A stretch of DNA of 64,000 nt from Buchnera aphidicola (Pemphigus populi) (GTDB lineage: Bacteria; Pseudomonadota; Gammaproteobacteria; Enterobacterales; Enterobacteriaceae): NCBI RefSeq assembly GCF_964058935.1, contig NZ_OZ060372.1:62001-126000 (forward strand). The letters are read 5' to 3'. A program made the translations under genes and the position numbers. Position 1 is the stretch's first letter. Each line of letters opens with the position of its first letter. Positions 20,768 through 30,391 of the stretch are shown here, one piece after another. The notes under the pieces are model-generated. The model was given only the letters and a program-made list of their open reading frames with translations, had not been told where the DNA came from and searched no databases.

Positions 20768-22016
20768 ATGTTACATGTACTAAATTTTTTTAGAAATATG
20801 GCGTATCGGATTAATGATAAGTCTTCAGGGTGGTGTAGAATATCTAATTCTATTCCATATTATAAAAAAAAAATTATTAATAAAAGATGTACATACACAT
20901 AAAATAAAAAGAAAACATGATAAAAATATATTTTTATATAATTTTTTATTAACTTTTCAAGCAGATAAGAAAAATTTTTTTAATTCATCTTCTGTTTTAT
21001 CAGAAAATAATATTTTTTTAAAAATAAAAAAAAAAGATAACAATCTAGATAAAAAAAAATATAAAATAAATCTTTTTTATTTGTTAAATAATCATGTTAT
21101 GAAATTGGAAGAAAAAAATAAAAAAAAATTAGATATTAATCTATTGACAAAAAAAAATAATATTTTAATTTGTTTTAATATTAAGAAGAAAATTATTTCA
21201 AATAAAATTTTATTAAAGAAAGTTAAAATTCAATATTTTAGTAAAGGATTCGGAGTATATCAAAAATTATTATTTTTTATTGATTCTATTTTTAAAAATT
21301 CAATAGAATTAATTTTATCAAAAAATATTTTTTTAAAAAATTTTAAAAAATATATAAAAAATAGTATTTTTTTATTAGATGAAAAATATAAAAAAATTGA
21401 TTTTTCTATGATAAAAGAAGTATCTTTTTTTAAGAACAAAGCAGATAAAAAAAATTTTTTCAGTATTTTAAGTAAAAATTATCTTATCAATGTCAGTAGA
21501 CAGTGCAATTTTTTGTCAATTAATAAAAAATCTATTTTAAATGTTTCGCCGTATTTAAAATTAGATTTTTTTTATAAAAATAATTTTTTTATACAAGCAA
21601 TAAATAATACAATATTGAAAAAAATTAATAATATAGAATATTTGGTAGATTTTAAATTACATCAAGAGTATTGTGGTATGATTTTTTTTCGCTTGAAAAT
21701 GAATTTTAAAGATAAGATTGCTAAATTTTATATTTTTACTAAAAAAAATAAAATATCTACCATTTTAAAAGAATCGATTCATTTTTTAAAAGATATTTTT
21801 AAAAAAAATAGTATTAATTTATCAGAAATTACTATTAATAATAAATATTATTCTGCGTATAAATATTATAAATATAAAAAACAGAATTTTTATAATTTAG
21901 ATAAGTTTTCCGTTCCTATAAGAGAGAAAAAAGATTTAAATCTTGTTTCATTTTCTAAGATAACTAGTCTAAAAAGCATTTTTTTTTCTACCAATAAAAT
22001 TGATATTTATGCATAA
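20768..22016 (+). CDS. fliK: flagellar hook-length control protein FliK (start uncertain)
   Basis: FliK is the exported molecular ruler for hook length. Identification rests on position between fliJ and fliM, very high Lys/Asn content and the C-terminal ending NKIDIYA, like E. coli SGVDIFA. The long clean frame runs from about 20784, first ATG 20814, to 22016 (400 residues). ATG 20768, immediately after the fliJ stop and 11 bases after an AGGGGTG ribosome-binding site, opens a different frame (MLHVLNFFRNMAYR) that would join the long frame if one A were lost from the A10 run at 20864-20873, giving 415 residues. ATG 20814 has no ribosome-binding site. A second in-frame A10 lies at 21026-21035. 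fliL, which follows fliK in E. coli, is absent. Confidence 0.8.
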
Positions 22017-22107
22017 AATATATTTTTAAAATTTTTCTTAATTACGTTTATGAGTTATAAATAATAACATTTTATTTTTAAAAGTTTTTTTGCTTAGTGA
22101 GTAATTG

Positions 22108-23091
22108 ATGGGAAAAAATATTAATGCTATAAATGATGTAAAAAAAACAATTAATAGTAATTGTAATCAACAAAACAATAAAAATAATTATATTATATCA
22201 GATAATAAAAATGTATATTTGTATAATATAAAACATAATTATCATATAATACAAAAAAATATTGATATACTAAAAGAAGTAAACATTAATTTTATTAATT
22301 TTTTGTCCATAAATATATCGGATTATTTAAATATAGATAAAATAGATGTAAAATTAAAAGAAATTAAAATTGCAATTAATCGTTATGATTGGAAAAATAT
22401 TAAAAAACCAATAATTTTAAATACAATTCAAATTGAAGCATCTAAGGATTGTTTTTTTTTAGTTTTTTCTTTTGATTTTCTATCAATGATAATAGAAAAT
22501 TTGTTTGGGGGGAATATATTAGGAGTAAACAAAAATAATTATAATAAAAAAATAACAACAGCTGAAAGTAAAATAATTAAGCGTATTACAAAAATAGTGA
22601 TACAAGCATACGAAAAATCCATGAAAATTTTTTTTTCAATTAAAGTCAATCATATTAAATCTAAATTTTTTTCTGATGATAAATCTGCTTTTTTTTTAAA
22701 AAATAGTATTTTTGCAATTACTACTTTTCATTTATATATTGGTACTTTAAAAAGTATTTTTAGCATAATGATTCCTTTAGTAATAATAGAAAAATATTTT
22801 TTGCATACAGAAAATACAGAAAAATTAAAAAAAAATAACAATGGAATAAAAGAGAAAATATTACATCATGTTAATAACTTAAATTTAACGTTAACAGTTC
22901 AATTAAGAGCAAATGTAATTTCTTTACCAAATATTTTAAAATTGAAAATAGGAGATATAATACCTATTCAAAAACCGGAAGATGGCATAGTATATGTAGA
23001 CACGTTCCCTATTTTATTAGGTCAATATAAGATTGTAAATAAAAAACATGCCTTATGTATTAAAAATTTAATTAAATCAGATTTTAAATAA
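22108..23091 (+). CDS. fliM: flagellar switch protein FliM
   Basis: C-ring protein between FliG and FliN. 327 residues from ATG 22108 (an in-frame TTG lies just before). The CheC-like middle domain and C-terminal SpoA domain ([22 protein letters not shown]) are recognisable. The N-terminus, which in motile bacteria carries the CheY-P-binding peptide, is an Asn/Lys-rich segment with no LSQxEIDALL motif, as expected where chemotaxis is gone. Upstream of fliN in the enteric order. Confidence 0.93.
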   Translation: MGKNINAINDVKKTINSNCNQQNNKNNYIISDNKNVYLYNIKHNYHIIQKNIDILKEVNINFINFLSINISDYLNIDKIDVKLKEIKIAINRYDWKNIKKPIILNTIQIEASKDCFFLVFSFDFLSMIIENLFGGNILGVNKNNYNKKITTAESKIIKRITKIVIQAYEKSMKIFFSIKVNHIKSKFFSDDKSAFFLKNSIFAITTFHLYIGTLKSIFSIMIPLVIIEKYFLHTENTEKLKKNNNGIKEKILHHVNNLNLTLTVQLRANVISLPNILKLKIGDIIPIQKPEDGIVYVDTFPILLGQYKIVNKKHALCIKNLIKSDFK

Positions 23092-23114
23092 TAATTATAA
23101 TAAGGTATAATTTA

Positions 23115-23525
23115 ATGGATAAGATAAATCAATCATCAGAGAATGAAATTCTTAATAATCACAATAGAGATAATACAGATGGTAAAGATGTTAAGAATGC
23201 TAATTTAAATGATAAGAAGGAGGAAAAAGATGAATTACAAGTATTAAATCATAAAGATGATTCAATATTATTGAAAGATATACAGCATATTATTAACGTA
23301 TCAGTTAATATTACAGTAAAATTAGGTCGAGCTAAAATAAAAATAGAAGATTTACTTAACATATCAATGGGATCAGTACTCATTTTAGATAAGAAAATAG
23401 GTGAACCTTTGGATATATTTGTAAATGAATCTTTAATAGCGCGAGGAGAGATTGTAGTGGTAGAAGACAAGTATGGAATACGTATTACTAGTATCATAGA
23501 TTCTTCAAAAAATGTAAATATTTAG
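23115..23525 (+). CDS. fliN: flagellar switch protein FliN
   Basis: C-ring component that also docks FliH-FliI to the base. 136 residues (E. coli 137). The C-terminal SpoA domain is well conserved ([53 protein letters not shown]); the first 55 residues are Asp/Asn/Lys-rich linker. ATG 23115, 24 bases after fliM. Confidence 0.95.
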   Translation: MDKINQSSENEILNNHNRDNTDGKDVKNANLNDKKEEKDELQVLNHKDDSILLKDIQHIINVSVNITVKLGRAKIKIEDLLNISMGSVLILDKKIGEPLDIFVNESLIARGEIVVVEDKYGIRITSIIDSSKNVNI

Positions 23526-23537
23526 AGTTAATAATTA

Positions 23538-24665
23538 ATGAAAAATAATATTATGCAGCAAGTATCTCCGATTTTACCTAATTTGATAATTGAAAAAACT
23601 CTATCTCAAGTTAGTTTTACATTATTACAAATAATAGCACTGATTATACTATTAAGTTGGGTTTTTAAAAAAATGTTTTTAATAAAATCTTATGAAAACA
23701 ATTCACTTATTAGAATAATATCTAAGATGTCTATTGGATCGAATGAAAGTATATTAGTCATAGATGTTCAAGATGTTAGATTAGTATTAGGTTTAACTAG
23801 AAATAATATCACTTATTTACATGATTTAACTTCTTTAAAGCCAAAAATTATAGAAAAAAAAAAATCGAAATATATGTTATTTCCTTTAAACTCAAAGAAT
23901 TTTTTCACATTATTATTTAAAAATTTATATGTTTATCGTATAGTTTTTACTTTATTTTTAATTTTTTTCTCTCCTATGGCTTATGCAAATATATCAGATA
24001 TCATTAATGATAACTTGTATAATGAAGGTGGAAATTGGTCTTTTGCAATACAAGTATTAGTATTACTTACTTCATTAACATTCATTCCTGCCATACTTTT
24101 AATGATGACTAGTTTTACTAGGATTATTATTGTATTTGGGTTATTAAGAAATGCATTAGGTACACCTTATGCTCCTTCTAATCAAATTTTAATAGGATTA
24201 GCATTATTTTTAACATTTTTTATTATGTCTCCTGTATATAATAAAATATATTATGAAGCTTATTTACCATTTAGTCAAAATAAGATTACTATGGAAGTAG
24301 CTATTGAAAAAGGTATACCACCTTTAAAAGAATTTATGATTAATCAAACTCGTGAAACGGATCTTAAATTATTTGCAAAATTAGCTAATATTTCAAGTTT
24401 TATTAATAAAGATGAAATACCAATGTGTGTTGTATTGCCATCATTTATTACCAGTGAATTAAAAACAGCATTTCAGATTGGTTTTACTATTTTTATTCCA
24501 TTTTTAATTATTGATTTAGTTGTTGCTAGTGTTTTAATGTCACTAGGTATGATGATGGTACCTCCTTCCACAATTGCTTTACCTTTTAAATTGATGTTAT
24601 TTGTTTTAGTAGACGGTTGGCCATTACTAATTGGTTCTTTAGCACAGAGTTTTTTTATTAATTAA
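23538..24665 (+). CDS. fliP: FliO-FliP fusion, flagellar export gate
   Basis: A single 375-residue frame covers two proteins that are separate in E. coli. Residues 1 to about 113 look like FliO: one membrane helix ([19 protein letters not shown]) and a small cytosolic domain ([16 protein letters not shown]). Residues from about 125 are FliP: a signal-peptide-like segment ([19 protein letters not shown]), then FliP membrane helices with the family blocks [20 protein letters not shown] and [19 protein letters not shown], ending [15 protein letters not shown]. FliP forms the export channel with FliQ and FliR; FliO assists its assembly. Signal peptidase cleavage after AYA could separate the two. 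Confidence 0.94.
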   Translation: MKNNIMQQVSPILPNLIIEKTLSQVSFTLLQIIALIILLSWVFKKMFLIKSYENNSLIRIISKMSIGSNESILVIDVQDVRLVLGLTRNNITYLHDLTSLKPKIIEKKKSKYMLFPLNSKNFFTLLFKNLYVYRIVFTLFLIFFSPMAYANISDIINDNLYNEGGNWSFAIQVLVLLTSLTFIPAILLMMTSFTRIIIVFGLLRNALGTPYAPSNQILIGLALFLTFFIMSPVYNKIYYEAYLPFSQNKITMEVAIEKGIPPLKEFMINQTRETDLKLFAKLANISSFINKDEIPMCVVLPSFITSELKTAFQIGFTIFIPFLIIDLVVASVLMSLGMMMVPPSTIALPFKLMLFVLVDGWPLLIGSLAQSFFIN

Positions 24666-24730
24666 AGTATAGTTTAAAATTTGATTTTTAATTGATTAAT
24701 AATATTATTGATATTAATAATGGCGATTTT

Positions 24731-25000
24731 ATGACTATTGAATATGTAATGACATTATTCTATGAAGCAACGAAAATAGGTTTAATGATTTCTGCTCCTT
24801 TATTATTGTCAGTTTTACTTACAGGATTAATTATTAGTGTATTGCAAGCAGCCACTCAGGTAAATGAGCAAACATTATCTTTTATTCCAAAAGTAATTTC
24901 TATTTTAATTACGATGATAATATTGGGACCATGGATGTTGGGTATTATGTTAGATTATATTAAATCTATATTTAATAATTTACCTTTGATTATTCGCTAA
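24731..25000 (+). CDS. fliQ: flagellar export gate protein FliQ
   Basis: Two-helix membrane subunit of the FliPQR export gate. Start chosen at ATG 24731 (MTIEYVMTLFYEATKIG), which aligns with E. coli MTPESVMMMGTEAMKVA and gives 89 residues; an upstream in-frame TTG at 24692 would add 13 unmatched residues. Blocks LLTGLIISVLQAATQVNEQT and ILGPWMLGIMLDYIK are diagnostic. Its stop overlaps the fliR start. Confidence 0.96.
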   Translation: MTIEYVMTLFYEATKIGLMISAPLLLSVLLTGLIISVLQAATQVNEQTLSFIPKVISILITMIILGPWMLGIMLDYIKSIFNNLPLIIR

Positions 25001-25785
25001 TGATTATTTTAAATAATACTAACATTTTTTTGTTTTTTATTAATTTTCTTTTTCCATTTGTTCGTGTTTTAGCATTAATATCTATGTTGCCTATCTTTGA
25101 TAATAATTTTATTAGTTATAGAATAAAAATTTTATTATCAGTGATAATTACTATTCTATTAATTCCATTTTTACCAAAATTAGAGATTGTATCATTATCT
25201 TTTATAAATTTATTGATTTTATCAGAACAGATATTAATCGGTATGGTATTAGGAATGATGGTGCAATTTATACTAACTATAGGATCTATTACAGGAGACA
25301 TTATTGGTTTGCAAATAGGATTATCTTTTTCTACTATTTTTGATTCCAGTAGTCATATTAATAGATCTATAATATCTCGTTTTTTTTATGTATTAATTAT
25401 ATTATTGTTGATATCTTGGAATAGTCATATTTGGATAATATTAATTTTAGTAAACACTTTTTATACAATCCCAATTGAAAAAATAGTTTTAACTTCTGGA
25501 GTTTTTTTAGATATAGTAAAATTTTATGGTATTGTTTTTATGAATGGTATGATGCTGAGTATTCCTATAATAATTTTTATACTAACATTAAATATTATTA
25601 TGGGTGTACTGAATCGTATATTATCTCAATTATCTATTTTTTCGGTAGGTTTTCCTGTAACTTTGTTAACTGGATTATTTATTTTAAACTTATTGATATT
25701 TATTATATCTCCTCATATTAAAGATATATCTCAATTTTTAATGTTATCTTTTATTGTATTTTTGAAAGAATTTTCTTCTTCATAA
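25000..25785 (+). CDS. fliR: flagellar export gate protein FliR
   Basis: Multi-spanning membrane subunit completing the FliPQR gate. 261 residues (E. coli 261) with hydrophobic helices throughout; GSITGDIIGLQIGLSFSTIF and GFPVTLLTGLFILNL match the family. ATG 25000 overlaps the last base of fliQ. Last gene of the fli block; a terminator-like hairpin follows. Confidence 0.95.
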   Translation: MIILNNTNIFLFFINFLFPFVRVLALISMLPIFDNNFISYRIKILLSVIITILLIPFLPKLEIVSLSFINLLILSEQILIGMVLGMMVQFILTIGSITGDIIGLQIGLSFSTIFDSSSHINRSIISRFFYVLIILLLISWNSHIWIILILVNTFYTIPIEKIVLTSGVFLDIVKFYGIVFMNGMMLSIPIIIFILTLNIIMGVLNRILSQLSIFSVGFPVTLLTGLFILNLLIFIISPHIKDISQFLMLSFIVFLKEFSSS

Positions 25786-25847
25786 AATTTAAGGTTTATT
25801 GAAAATATATATTTTTAATTTTTCTACTTTTAACATAGTTTTTAACT

Positions 25848-25897
25848 AAAGAACAGACCTTAATTAAAAATATAATTAGAGTCTAGTTCTTTTTTTA
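25848..25897. terminator. terminator between fliR and rpmG
   Basis: Imperfect stem (AAAGAAC, AGAC and CT-AATT pairing with AATTAG, GTCT, GTTCTTT) with a short AT-rich loop and seven Ts on the plus strand. It sits between convergent fliR and rpmG and could act in both directions. Confidence 0.6.
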
Positions 25898-25929
25898 TAG
25901 ATTAAATATTTTATCAATACTATCATGAA

Positions 25930-26097
25930 TTATTTAATTTTATGTTCTGTATATAGTACTCTTTTTCTTATTTTAGGATCATATTTTTTTAGTTTTAATT
26001 TTTCTTTGTTGGTTCTTTTATTTTTTGTAGTTGTATAAAAATGACCTGATCCTGAAGAAGATACTAATTTTATTTTTTCTCTAGTTTTTTTAGCCAT
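25930..26097 (-). CDS. rpmG: 50S ribosomal protein L33
   Basis: A 55-codon gene read on the minus strand from ATG 26097: it starts [20 protein letters not shown], continues [16 protein letters not shown] and ends TEHKIK, colinear with E. coli L33 (also 55 residues). Ten bases downstream of rpmB on the same strand, the universal rpmB-rpmG pair. This lineage has the Cys-free form of bL33, so no zinc is needed. Confidence 0.96.
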   Translation of the reverse strand: MAKKTREKIKLVSSSGSGHFYTTTKNKRTNKEKLKLKKYDPKIRKRVLYTEHKIK

Positions 26098-26106
26098 ATA
26101 TTTACT

Positions 26107-26337
26107 CTATATTTTTTTTTTGTACATTTTTTTTAAAATTGTGTGAATACCTTTTTTATCAATTAAGCGCATTCCTTTTGCAGATACGCGTAAGATTATA
26201 AATCTATTTTCTTCTGGTATCCAAAATCGATGAACATGGAGATTAGGTAGAAATTTTCTTTTGGTAGCATTCATTGCATGTGATCTATTATTACCTACCA
26301 TTGTTTTTTTTCCTGTAACTTGACAAATACGTGACAT
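26107..26337 (-). CDS. rpmB: 50S ribosomal protein L28
   Basis: Start set at ATG 26337 ([11 protein letters not shown]), matching E. coli MSRVCQVTGKR; an in-frame ATG 12 bases upstream is less likely since the GGAG site (TTGGAGATTTAT on the minus strand) is placed for 26337. 76 residues plus stop. Motifs [17 protein letters not shown] and [14 protein letters not shown] are diagnostic of bL28. Pairs with rpmG. Confidence 0.96.
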   Translation of the reverse strand: MSRICQVTGKKTMVGNNRSHAMNATKRKFLPNLHVHRFWIPEENRFIILRVSAKGMRLIDKKGIHTILKKMYKKKI

Positions 26338-26530
26338 ATAAATCTCCAAAATTTTTATTTTTAAATAAAATTAATAGATACCAGGATATGGCATCAGTGA
26401 TGAGAATTTAGTTTTTTAATAAAAAATATATATTTATACTTTAAAAGTATATTTTTATATTAGATAGAAAGTTATTTCTAATAAATAAGTTATGATATTA
26501 CATTTTAATTTTTATTTTAAAAAATATTTT

Positions 26531-27067
26531 TTAAACTGAAGATGTTTTATATTTCTCTATACTAATAATAATTTCTTTTGCAGCAGATTCAATATCTTGC
26601 CAACCAATGACCTTCACCCATTTTACTTTTTCTATTTTTTTATAATTTTTAAAGAAATGAACAATTTGATTACGTAGTAATTGTGGTAAATCAATAATAT
26701 CTTTGAAACAATCATATTCTGGGTAAATTTTAGAATGAGGTACAGCTATAATTTTTGCATCTTCTCCAGATTCGTCATTCATTTTTAATAAACCAAGTGG
26801 TCTAGATCGTATTACTGAACCAGGTTGTAATGGATATGGTGTGTATACCAATACATCTAAAGGATCTCCATCATTGGATAATGTATTATTAATATAACCA
26901 TAATTACATGGATAGAACATTGGAGTTAATATGAACCGATCAACGAATAATACGCCTAATTTTTTTTCTATTTCATATTTGACCGGATGAGCATGAGATG
27001 AAATCTCTATTATTACGTTAATATCATATGGTGGTTTTTTTCCTGATTTGATCTCATTTAAAGACAT
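26531..27067 (-). CDS. ppa: inorganic pyrophosphatase
   Basis: Hydrolyses pyrophosphate, pulling biosynthetic reactions forward. 178 residues (E. coli 176). The signature [18 protein letters not shown] and DEDAK-type motif ([11 protein letters not shown], normally DEAGED-K) are present, with the aspartates of GDPLD intact. Cytosolic hexamer in the family. Divergent from pmbA across about 340 bases. Confidence 0.96.
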   Translation of the reverse strand: MSLNEIKSGKKPPYDINVIIEISSHAHPVKYEIEKKLGVLFVDRFILTPMFYPCNYGYINNTLSNDGDPLDVLVYTPYPLQPGSVIRSRPLGLLKMNDESGEDAKIIAVPHSKIYPEYDCFKDIIDLPQLLRNQIVHFFKNYKKIEKVKWVKVIGWQDIESAAKEIIISIEKYKTSSV

Positions 27068-27409
27068 ATAATTATTTCCAATAGTTTATTATTTTTAACT
27101 TTATATTTTAATGTTATCATTGATATTGATGTATTTTTTATGGGTTTTTAACCATCCTTAATTTTTATTTTTATGGATTATAATGTTAAATAATATTTTA
27201 GTAAAGTATGTACTACTATTATTGAAAATAATAAACTATATATTTTTTCTAGTACAGTAATAATATTTTTATTGGAGGATACATAATTATATTTAGATAA
27301 GTTTATTTATTTTTTCAAAAATATTTATTATATTGTATGATGATATCATTAAATTCTCTTTGATCATTTTTCTTAAATATAATTTTTAATATTTTAATAA
27401 GGATTCATA
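27068..27409. other. ppa/pmbA divergent spacer
   Basis: About 340 AT-rich bases between divergent genes; no gene relic or RNA was recognised. It must hold both promoters, but no specific -35/-10 pair stands out. Confidence 0.5.
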
Positions 27410-28756
27410 ATGCATGAATTACAAGATATTGTTTCACAAGAGGTGGTATTAAAAGATATAGTAAGTGAATGTTTAGAATTAGCAAAAAAAAGTGTAGATG
27501 CTATCGAAGTTGTGGTTAAAAAGACAAGAGGAATTAGCGTTTCCGTTAGAAAAGGTGTATCAGAATATATAGAATTTAATAATGATGGAAAATTGTTCAT
27601 TACGGTTTATAATAATAATCGTAAAGGCTGTGCTGTATCGACAAATTTTAGTATATCTTCAATAAGAAGAACTTTACAATCAGCAATTATGATTACTCAT
27701 TTTACCTCTTCGGATCGTTATTCTGGATTACCTAATTATGACACTTTAGCTATAGATAGTACGCTGAATTTAGATTTATTACATCCTATTATATTTGATA
27801 TAAATATAGCTGCTGATTTGGCAATTTCTGCTGAAATAGCAGCGTATAATTTTGACAAACGTATTATAAACACCGAAGGTGTAGCCTTTGACAGTCATTT
27901 CTCTAGTATCGTATGTGGAAATAGTATTGGATTATTAAACGGATACAGTTCTAGTTTGCATTCCTTATCATGTTGTAGTGTAGCGAAAGAAAAGACATGT
28001 ATGCAGAGAGACTATGCATTTTCTATTTCTAGAAAAATTACTCATTTGGATTCTTCTGAACATATAGGAAAGGAAAGTGCTCGTCGTAGCATAGATCGTT
28101 TATTTCCAAGAAAAATTAAAACAACAAAATCGCCAATTATTTTTTCTTCAGAAGTGGCTCCTAGTTTATTTTATAATTTTATTAGTGCGATTAATGGAGA
28201 TAATGTTTATAAAAAATCTACTTTTTTATTAAATAAACTTGGAAAAAATATTTTTCCAAATTTTTTAAATATTAAAGATTATCCTCATATATCTCAGGGT
28301 TTGGGATCTAAACCTTTTGATAATGAAGGTGTTCGTACTAAAGATAATCTTATTGTTGATAAAGGTAGGCTTATTAGTTGGTTGCTAGATTCCTATGCAT
28401 CATGCAAGTTAGGATTTGATAGTACAGGTCATGCTGGTGGGGTGCATAATTTATTGATTGAAGGTAGTGGTGAACTTGATTTAGTAAATTTATTAAAATA
28501 TATGGGAAAAGGATTATTAGTAACCGAATTAATGGGATCAGGTGTAAATATCATTACTGGAAATTATTCTCGTGGCGTATTTGGTTTTTGGATTGAAAAC
28601 GGAATGATAAAATATCCGGTTAGTGAAATTACTATTTCTGGAAATTTAAAAGAAATTTTTAGAAATATTATTAAAATTGGAAATGATATTAATAAAAATA
28701 GTATTATACAGTGCGGTTCAGTATTGGTATCTGAAATGCAAATTTCTGGTTTATAA
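27410..28756 (+). CDS. pmbA: metalloprotease-associated protein PmbA (TldE)
   Basis: Partner of TldD in a heterodimeric protease that processes unfolded short peptides; the catalytic HExxxH zinc site is in TldD, not in this subunit. 448 residues (E. coli 450) with very high identity by eye: ISVSVRKGVSEYIEFNNDG, NTEGVAFDSH, FDNEGVRTKDN, STGHAGGVHN, ELMGSGVNIITGNYSRG. ATG 27410 follows AAGGA. tldD is not in this window. Confidence 0.95.
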   Translation: MHELQDIVSQEVVLKDIVSECLELAKKSVDAIEVVVKKTRGISVSVRKGVSEYIEFNNDGKLFITVYNNNRKGCAVSTNFSISSIRRTLQSAIMITHFTSSDRYSGLPNYDTLAIDSTLNLDLLHPIIFDINIAADLAISAEIAAYNFDKRIINTEGVAFDSHFSSIVCGNSIGLLNGYSSSLHSLSCCSVAKEKTCMQRDYAFSISRKITHLDSSEHIGKESARRSIDRLFPRKIKTTKSPIIFSSEVAPSLFYNFISAINGDNVYKKSTFLLNKLGKNIFPNFLNIKDYPHISQGLGSKPFDNEGVRTKDNLIVDKGRLISWLLDSYASCKLGFDSTGHAGGVHNLLIEGSGELDLVNLLKYMGKGLLVTELMGSGVNIITGNYSRGVFGFWIENGMIKYPVSEITISGNLKEIFRNIIKIGNDINKNSIIQCGSVLVSEMQISGL

Positions 28757-28811
28757 TTATAAATAAATATTTAGAACATTATTTTTTATGCTAATTTTAT
28801 AAATATATTAT

Positions 28812-29161
28812 ATGAAGCTGACCTATAAGCCGGGTTCTGTATTAGACAATCATTCATCTAGGCTAATAATCACTTATTTGCTCAAGCAGCCTACCCAGGT
28901 TTTAGTATGGGCTGTACTATAGAAACCTATATTTGGCTTTGCTCCAGATGGAGTTTACATAGCCGAAAACTGTTACCAGTTTTGCGGTGCGCTCTTACCG
29001 CACCTTTTCACCCTTACCTTTTATTTTGGCGGTTATTTTCTGTTGCACTGGTCGTAAGATTTCGCTTCCCAGATGTTATCTGGCATCTTTGCCCAATGGA
29101 GCCCGGACTTTCCTCTCCTATATATTTATAAGATATCAGCAGCGATTGTCTGGTCAGCTTC
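28812..29161 (-). ncRNA. rnpB: RNase P RNA
   Basis: Catalytic RNA that matures tRNA 5' ends. Read on the minus strand it starts GAAGCTGACCAGACAATCGC and ends with CCCGGCTTAT then AGGTCAGCTTC, so its ends pair (P1). Conserved core blocks visible: GGAAAGTCCGGGCTCCAT, CGACCAGTGCAACAGA, GGTAAGGGTGAAAAGGTGCG, GGTAAGAGCGCACCGC, AAACTCCATCTGGAGCAA, CCTGGGTAGGCTGCTTGAGC, and CCTAGATGAATGA. Type A architecture; ends placed to within a few bases. GC content is far above the surroundings. Confidence 0.97.
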
Positions 29162-29197
29162 TTTAGCTTATATTACATGATTTTAATCATAACGTCA

Positions 29198-30067
29198 TTA
29201 TTTAAAATGATTTATAGCATAGTTATATAATATATTTTTTTTAATTTTATATATTTTAGATGTTAATGTTACGGCTTTTTTTAATGAAATTTCTTTTTGT
29301 ATTAAATATAGAGTATCATAAACTTCTTGAGTTAATACATTATTTGATAAATTTTGAAATCCTTCTATGATTAATACCATTTCCCCTTTACAATGATTTA
29401 TATCTTGTTGCAGCCAGGATAATAATTCATAGGATGTTCCACTAAAGATATATTCCCAGTATTTACTAATTTCTTTTACTAAAACTAGATTACGTTCTGT
29501 TCCAATTTCCTTTATTATGTCAGTGACACTTTTTAATATACGATGAGGAGTTTCATAGAATATTATTGTCCTGATTTCTTTTCTTAATGATCTCAATAAA
29601 TTACAACGTGCTATTTTTTTAGTAGGTAAGAACCCTTCATAACAAAAACGATTAGATGATATACCAGATGCACTTAATGCCGTAATTGCAGCGCATGCTC
29701 CTGGTAAAGGAATAACTCTGATTTTGTTTTTATGACAACTTTTTATTAAGATAAAACCTGGATCGTTGATTACCGGAGTTCCTGCATTAGAAACTAATGC
29801 TATTTTTTTTCCTAATTTTAGTTTTTTGATTATTTTGTCGGTTTGTTTGTTTTCGTTTTTTTGATTTATTAATATCAAGTGATTATTAATATTAAAATTT
29901 TTTAATAATATATGTGTATGATAAATATTTTCGACTGCAATAAGATCTACATCTTTCAGTATTATCAATGCTCGTTGAGTGATGTCGGAAAAATTACCTA
30001 TTGGAGTAGGAACAATATATAGGACTCCATGTACTATATTGGTGGAAATATGATTAATTGATGGCAT
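29198..30067 (-). CDS. rsmI: 16S rRNA 2'-O-ribose C1402 methyltransferase RsmI
   Basis: Methylates the 2'-OH of C1402 in the ribosomal P site using SAM. Start taken at ATG 30067 (MPSINHISTNIVHG) with TTAGGAAAA upstream, giving 289 residues (E. coli 286); an in-frame ATG at 30109 is less likely. LYIVPTPIGNFSDITQRAL and INDPGFILIKSC, CYEGFLPTKK, GEMVLIIEG are conserved. Two usually invariant spots differ: EDTRHT reads ENIYHT, and DAGTP reads NAGTP. The fold is kept, but catalytic efficiency may be altered. Confidence 0.94.
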   Translation of the reverse strand: MPSINHISTNIVHGVLYIVPTPIGNFSDITQRALIILKDVDLIAVENIYHTHILLKNFNINNHLILINQKNENKQTDKIIKKLKLGKKIALVSNAGTPVINDPGFILIKSCHKNKIRVIPLPGACAAITALSASGISSNRFCYEGFLPTKKIARCNLLRSLRKEIRTIIFYETPHRILKSVTDIIKEIGTERNLVLVKEISKYWEYIFSGTSYELLSWLQQDINHCKGEMVLIIEGFQNLSNNVLTQEVYDTLYLIQKEISLKKAVTLTSKIYKIKKNILYNYAINHFK

Positions 30068-30391
30068 ATTTTTTCCTAAAAAATATTTTTTTAAATAAAT
30101 TAATATCATATGTGGTTTATATATTTTAAATATCTGATTTTTTCTTTTAATCCTGAAGTGGTATTTTATATGTATTGGTTATAAAACAATAAAATATTAC
30201 ATTTTTTAAATATTTTATTTATCAGATATAATAAAATATTAATGATATAATTTTTATTATAAATAAACAAAATTTTTAATGAATAATTGAATAAAAAATA
30301 AAAAATTAGTTGTGGTATTTTATGTTTATTTATAAATATCTTTATAGTAGATAATTAATAAAAATTAATTTGATTAATATGGTGATAAAAA

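Noticed and set aside
28907-29131. 74-codon open frame on the plus strand with high GC
   Set aside because: It lies inside the RNase P RNA gene on the opposite strand; the GC content comes from the RNA.
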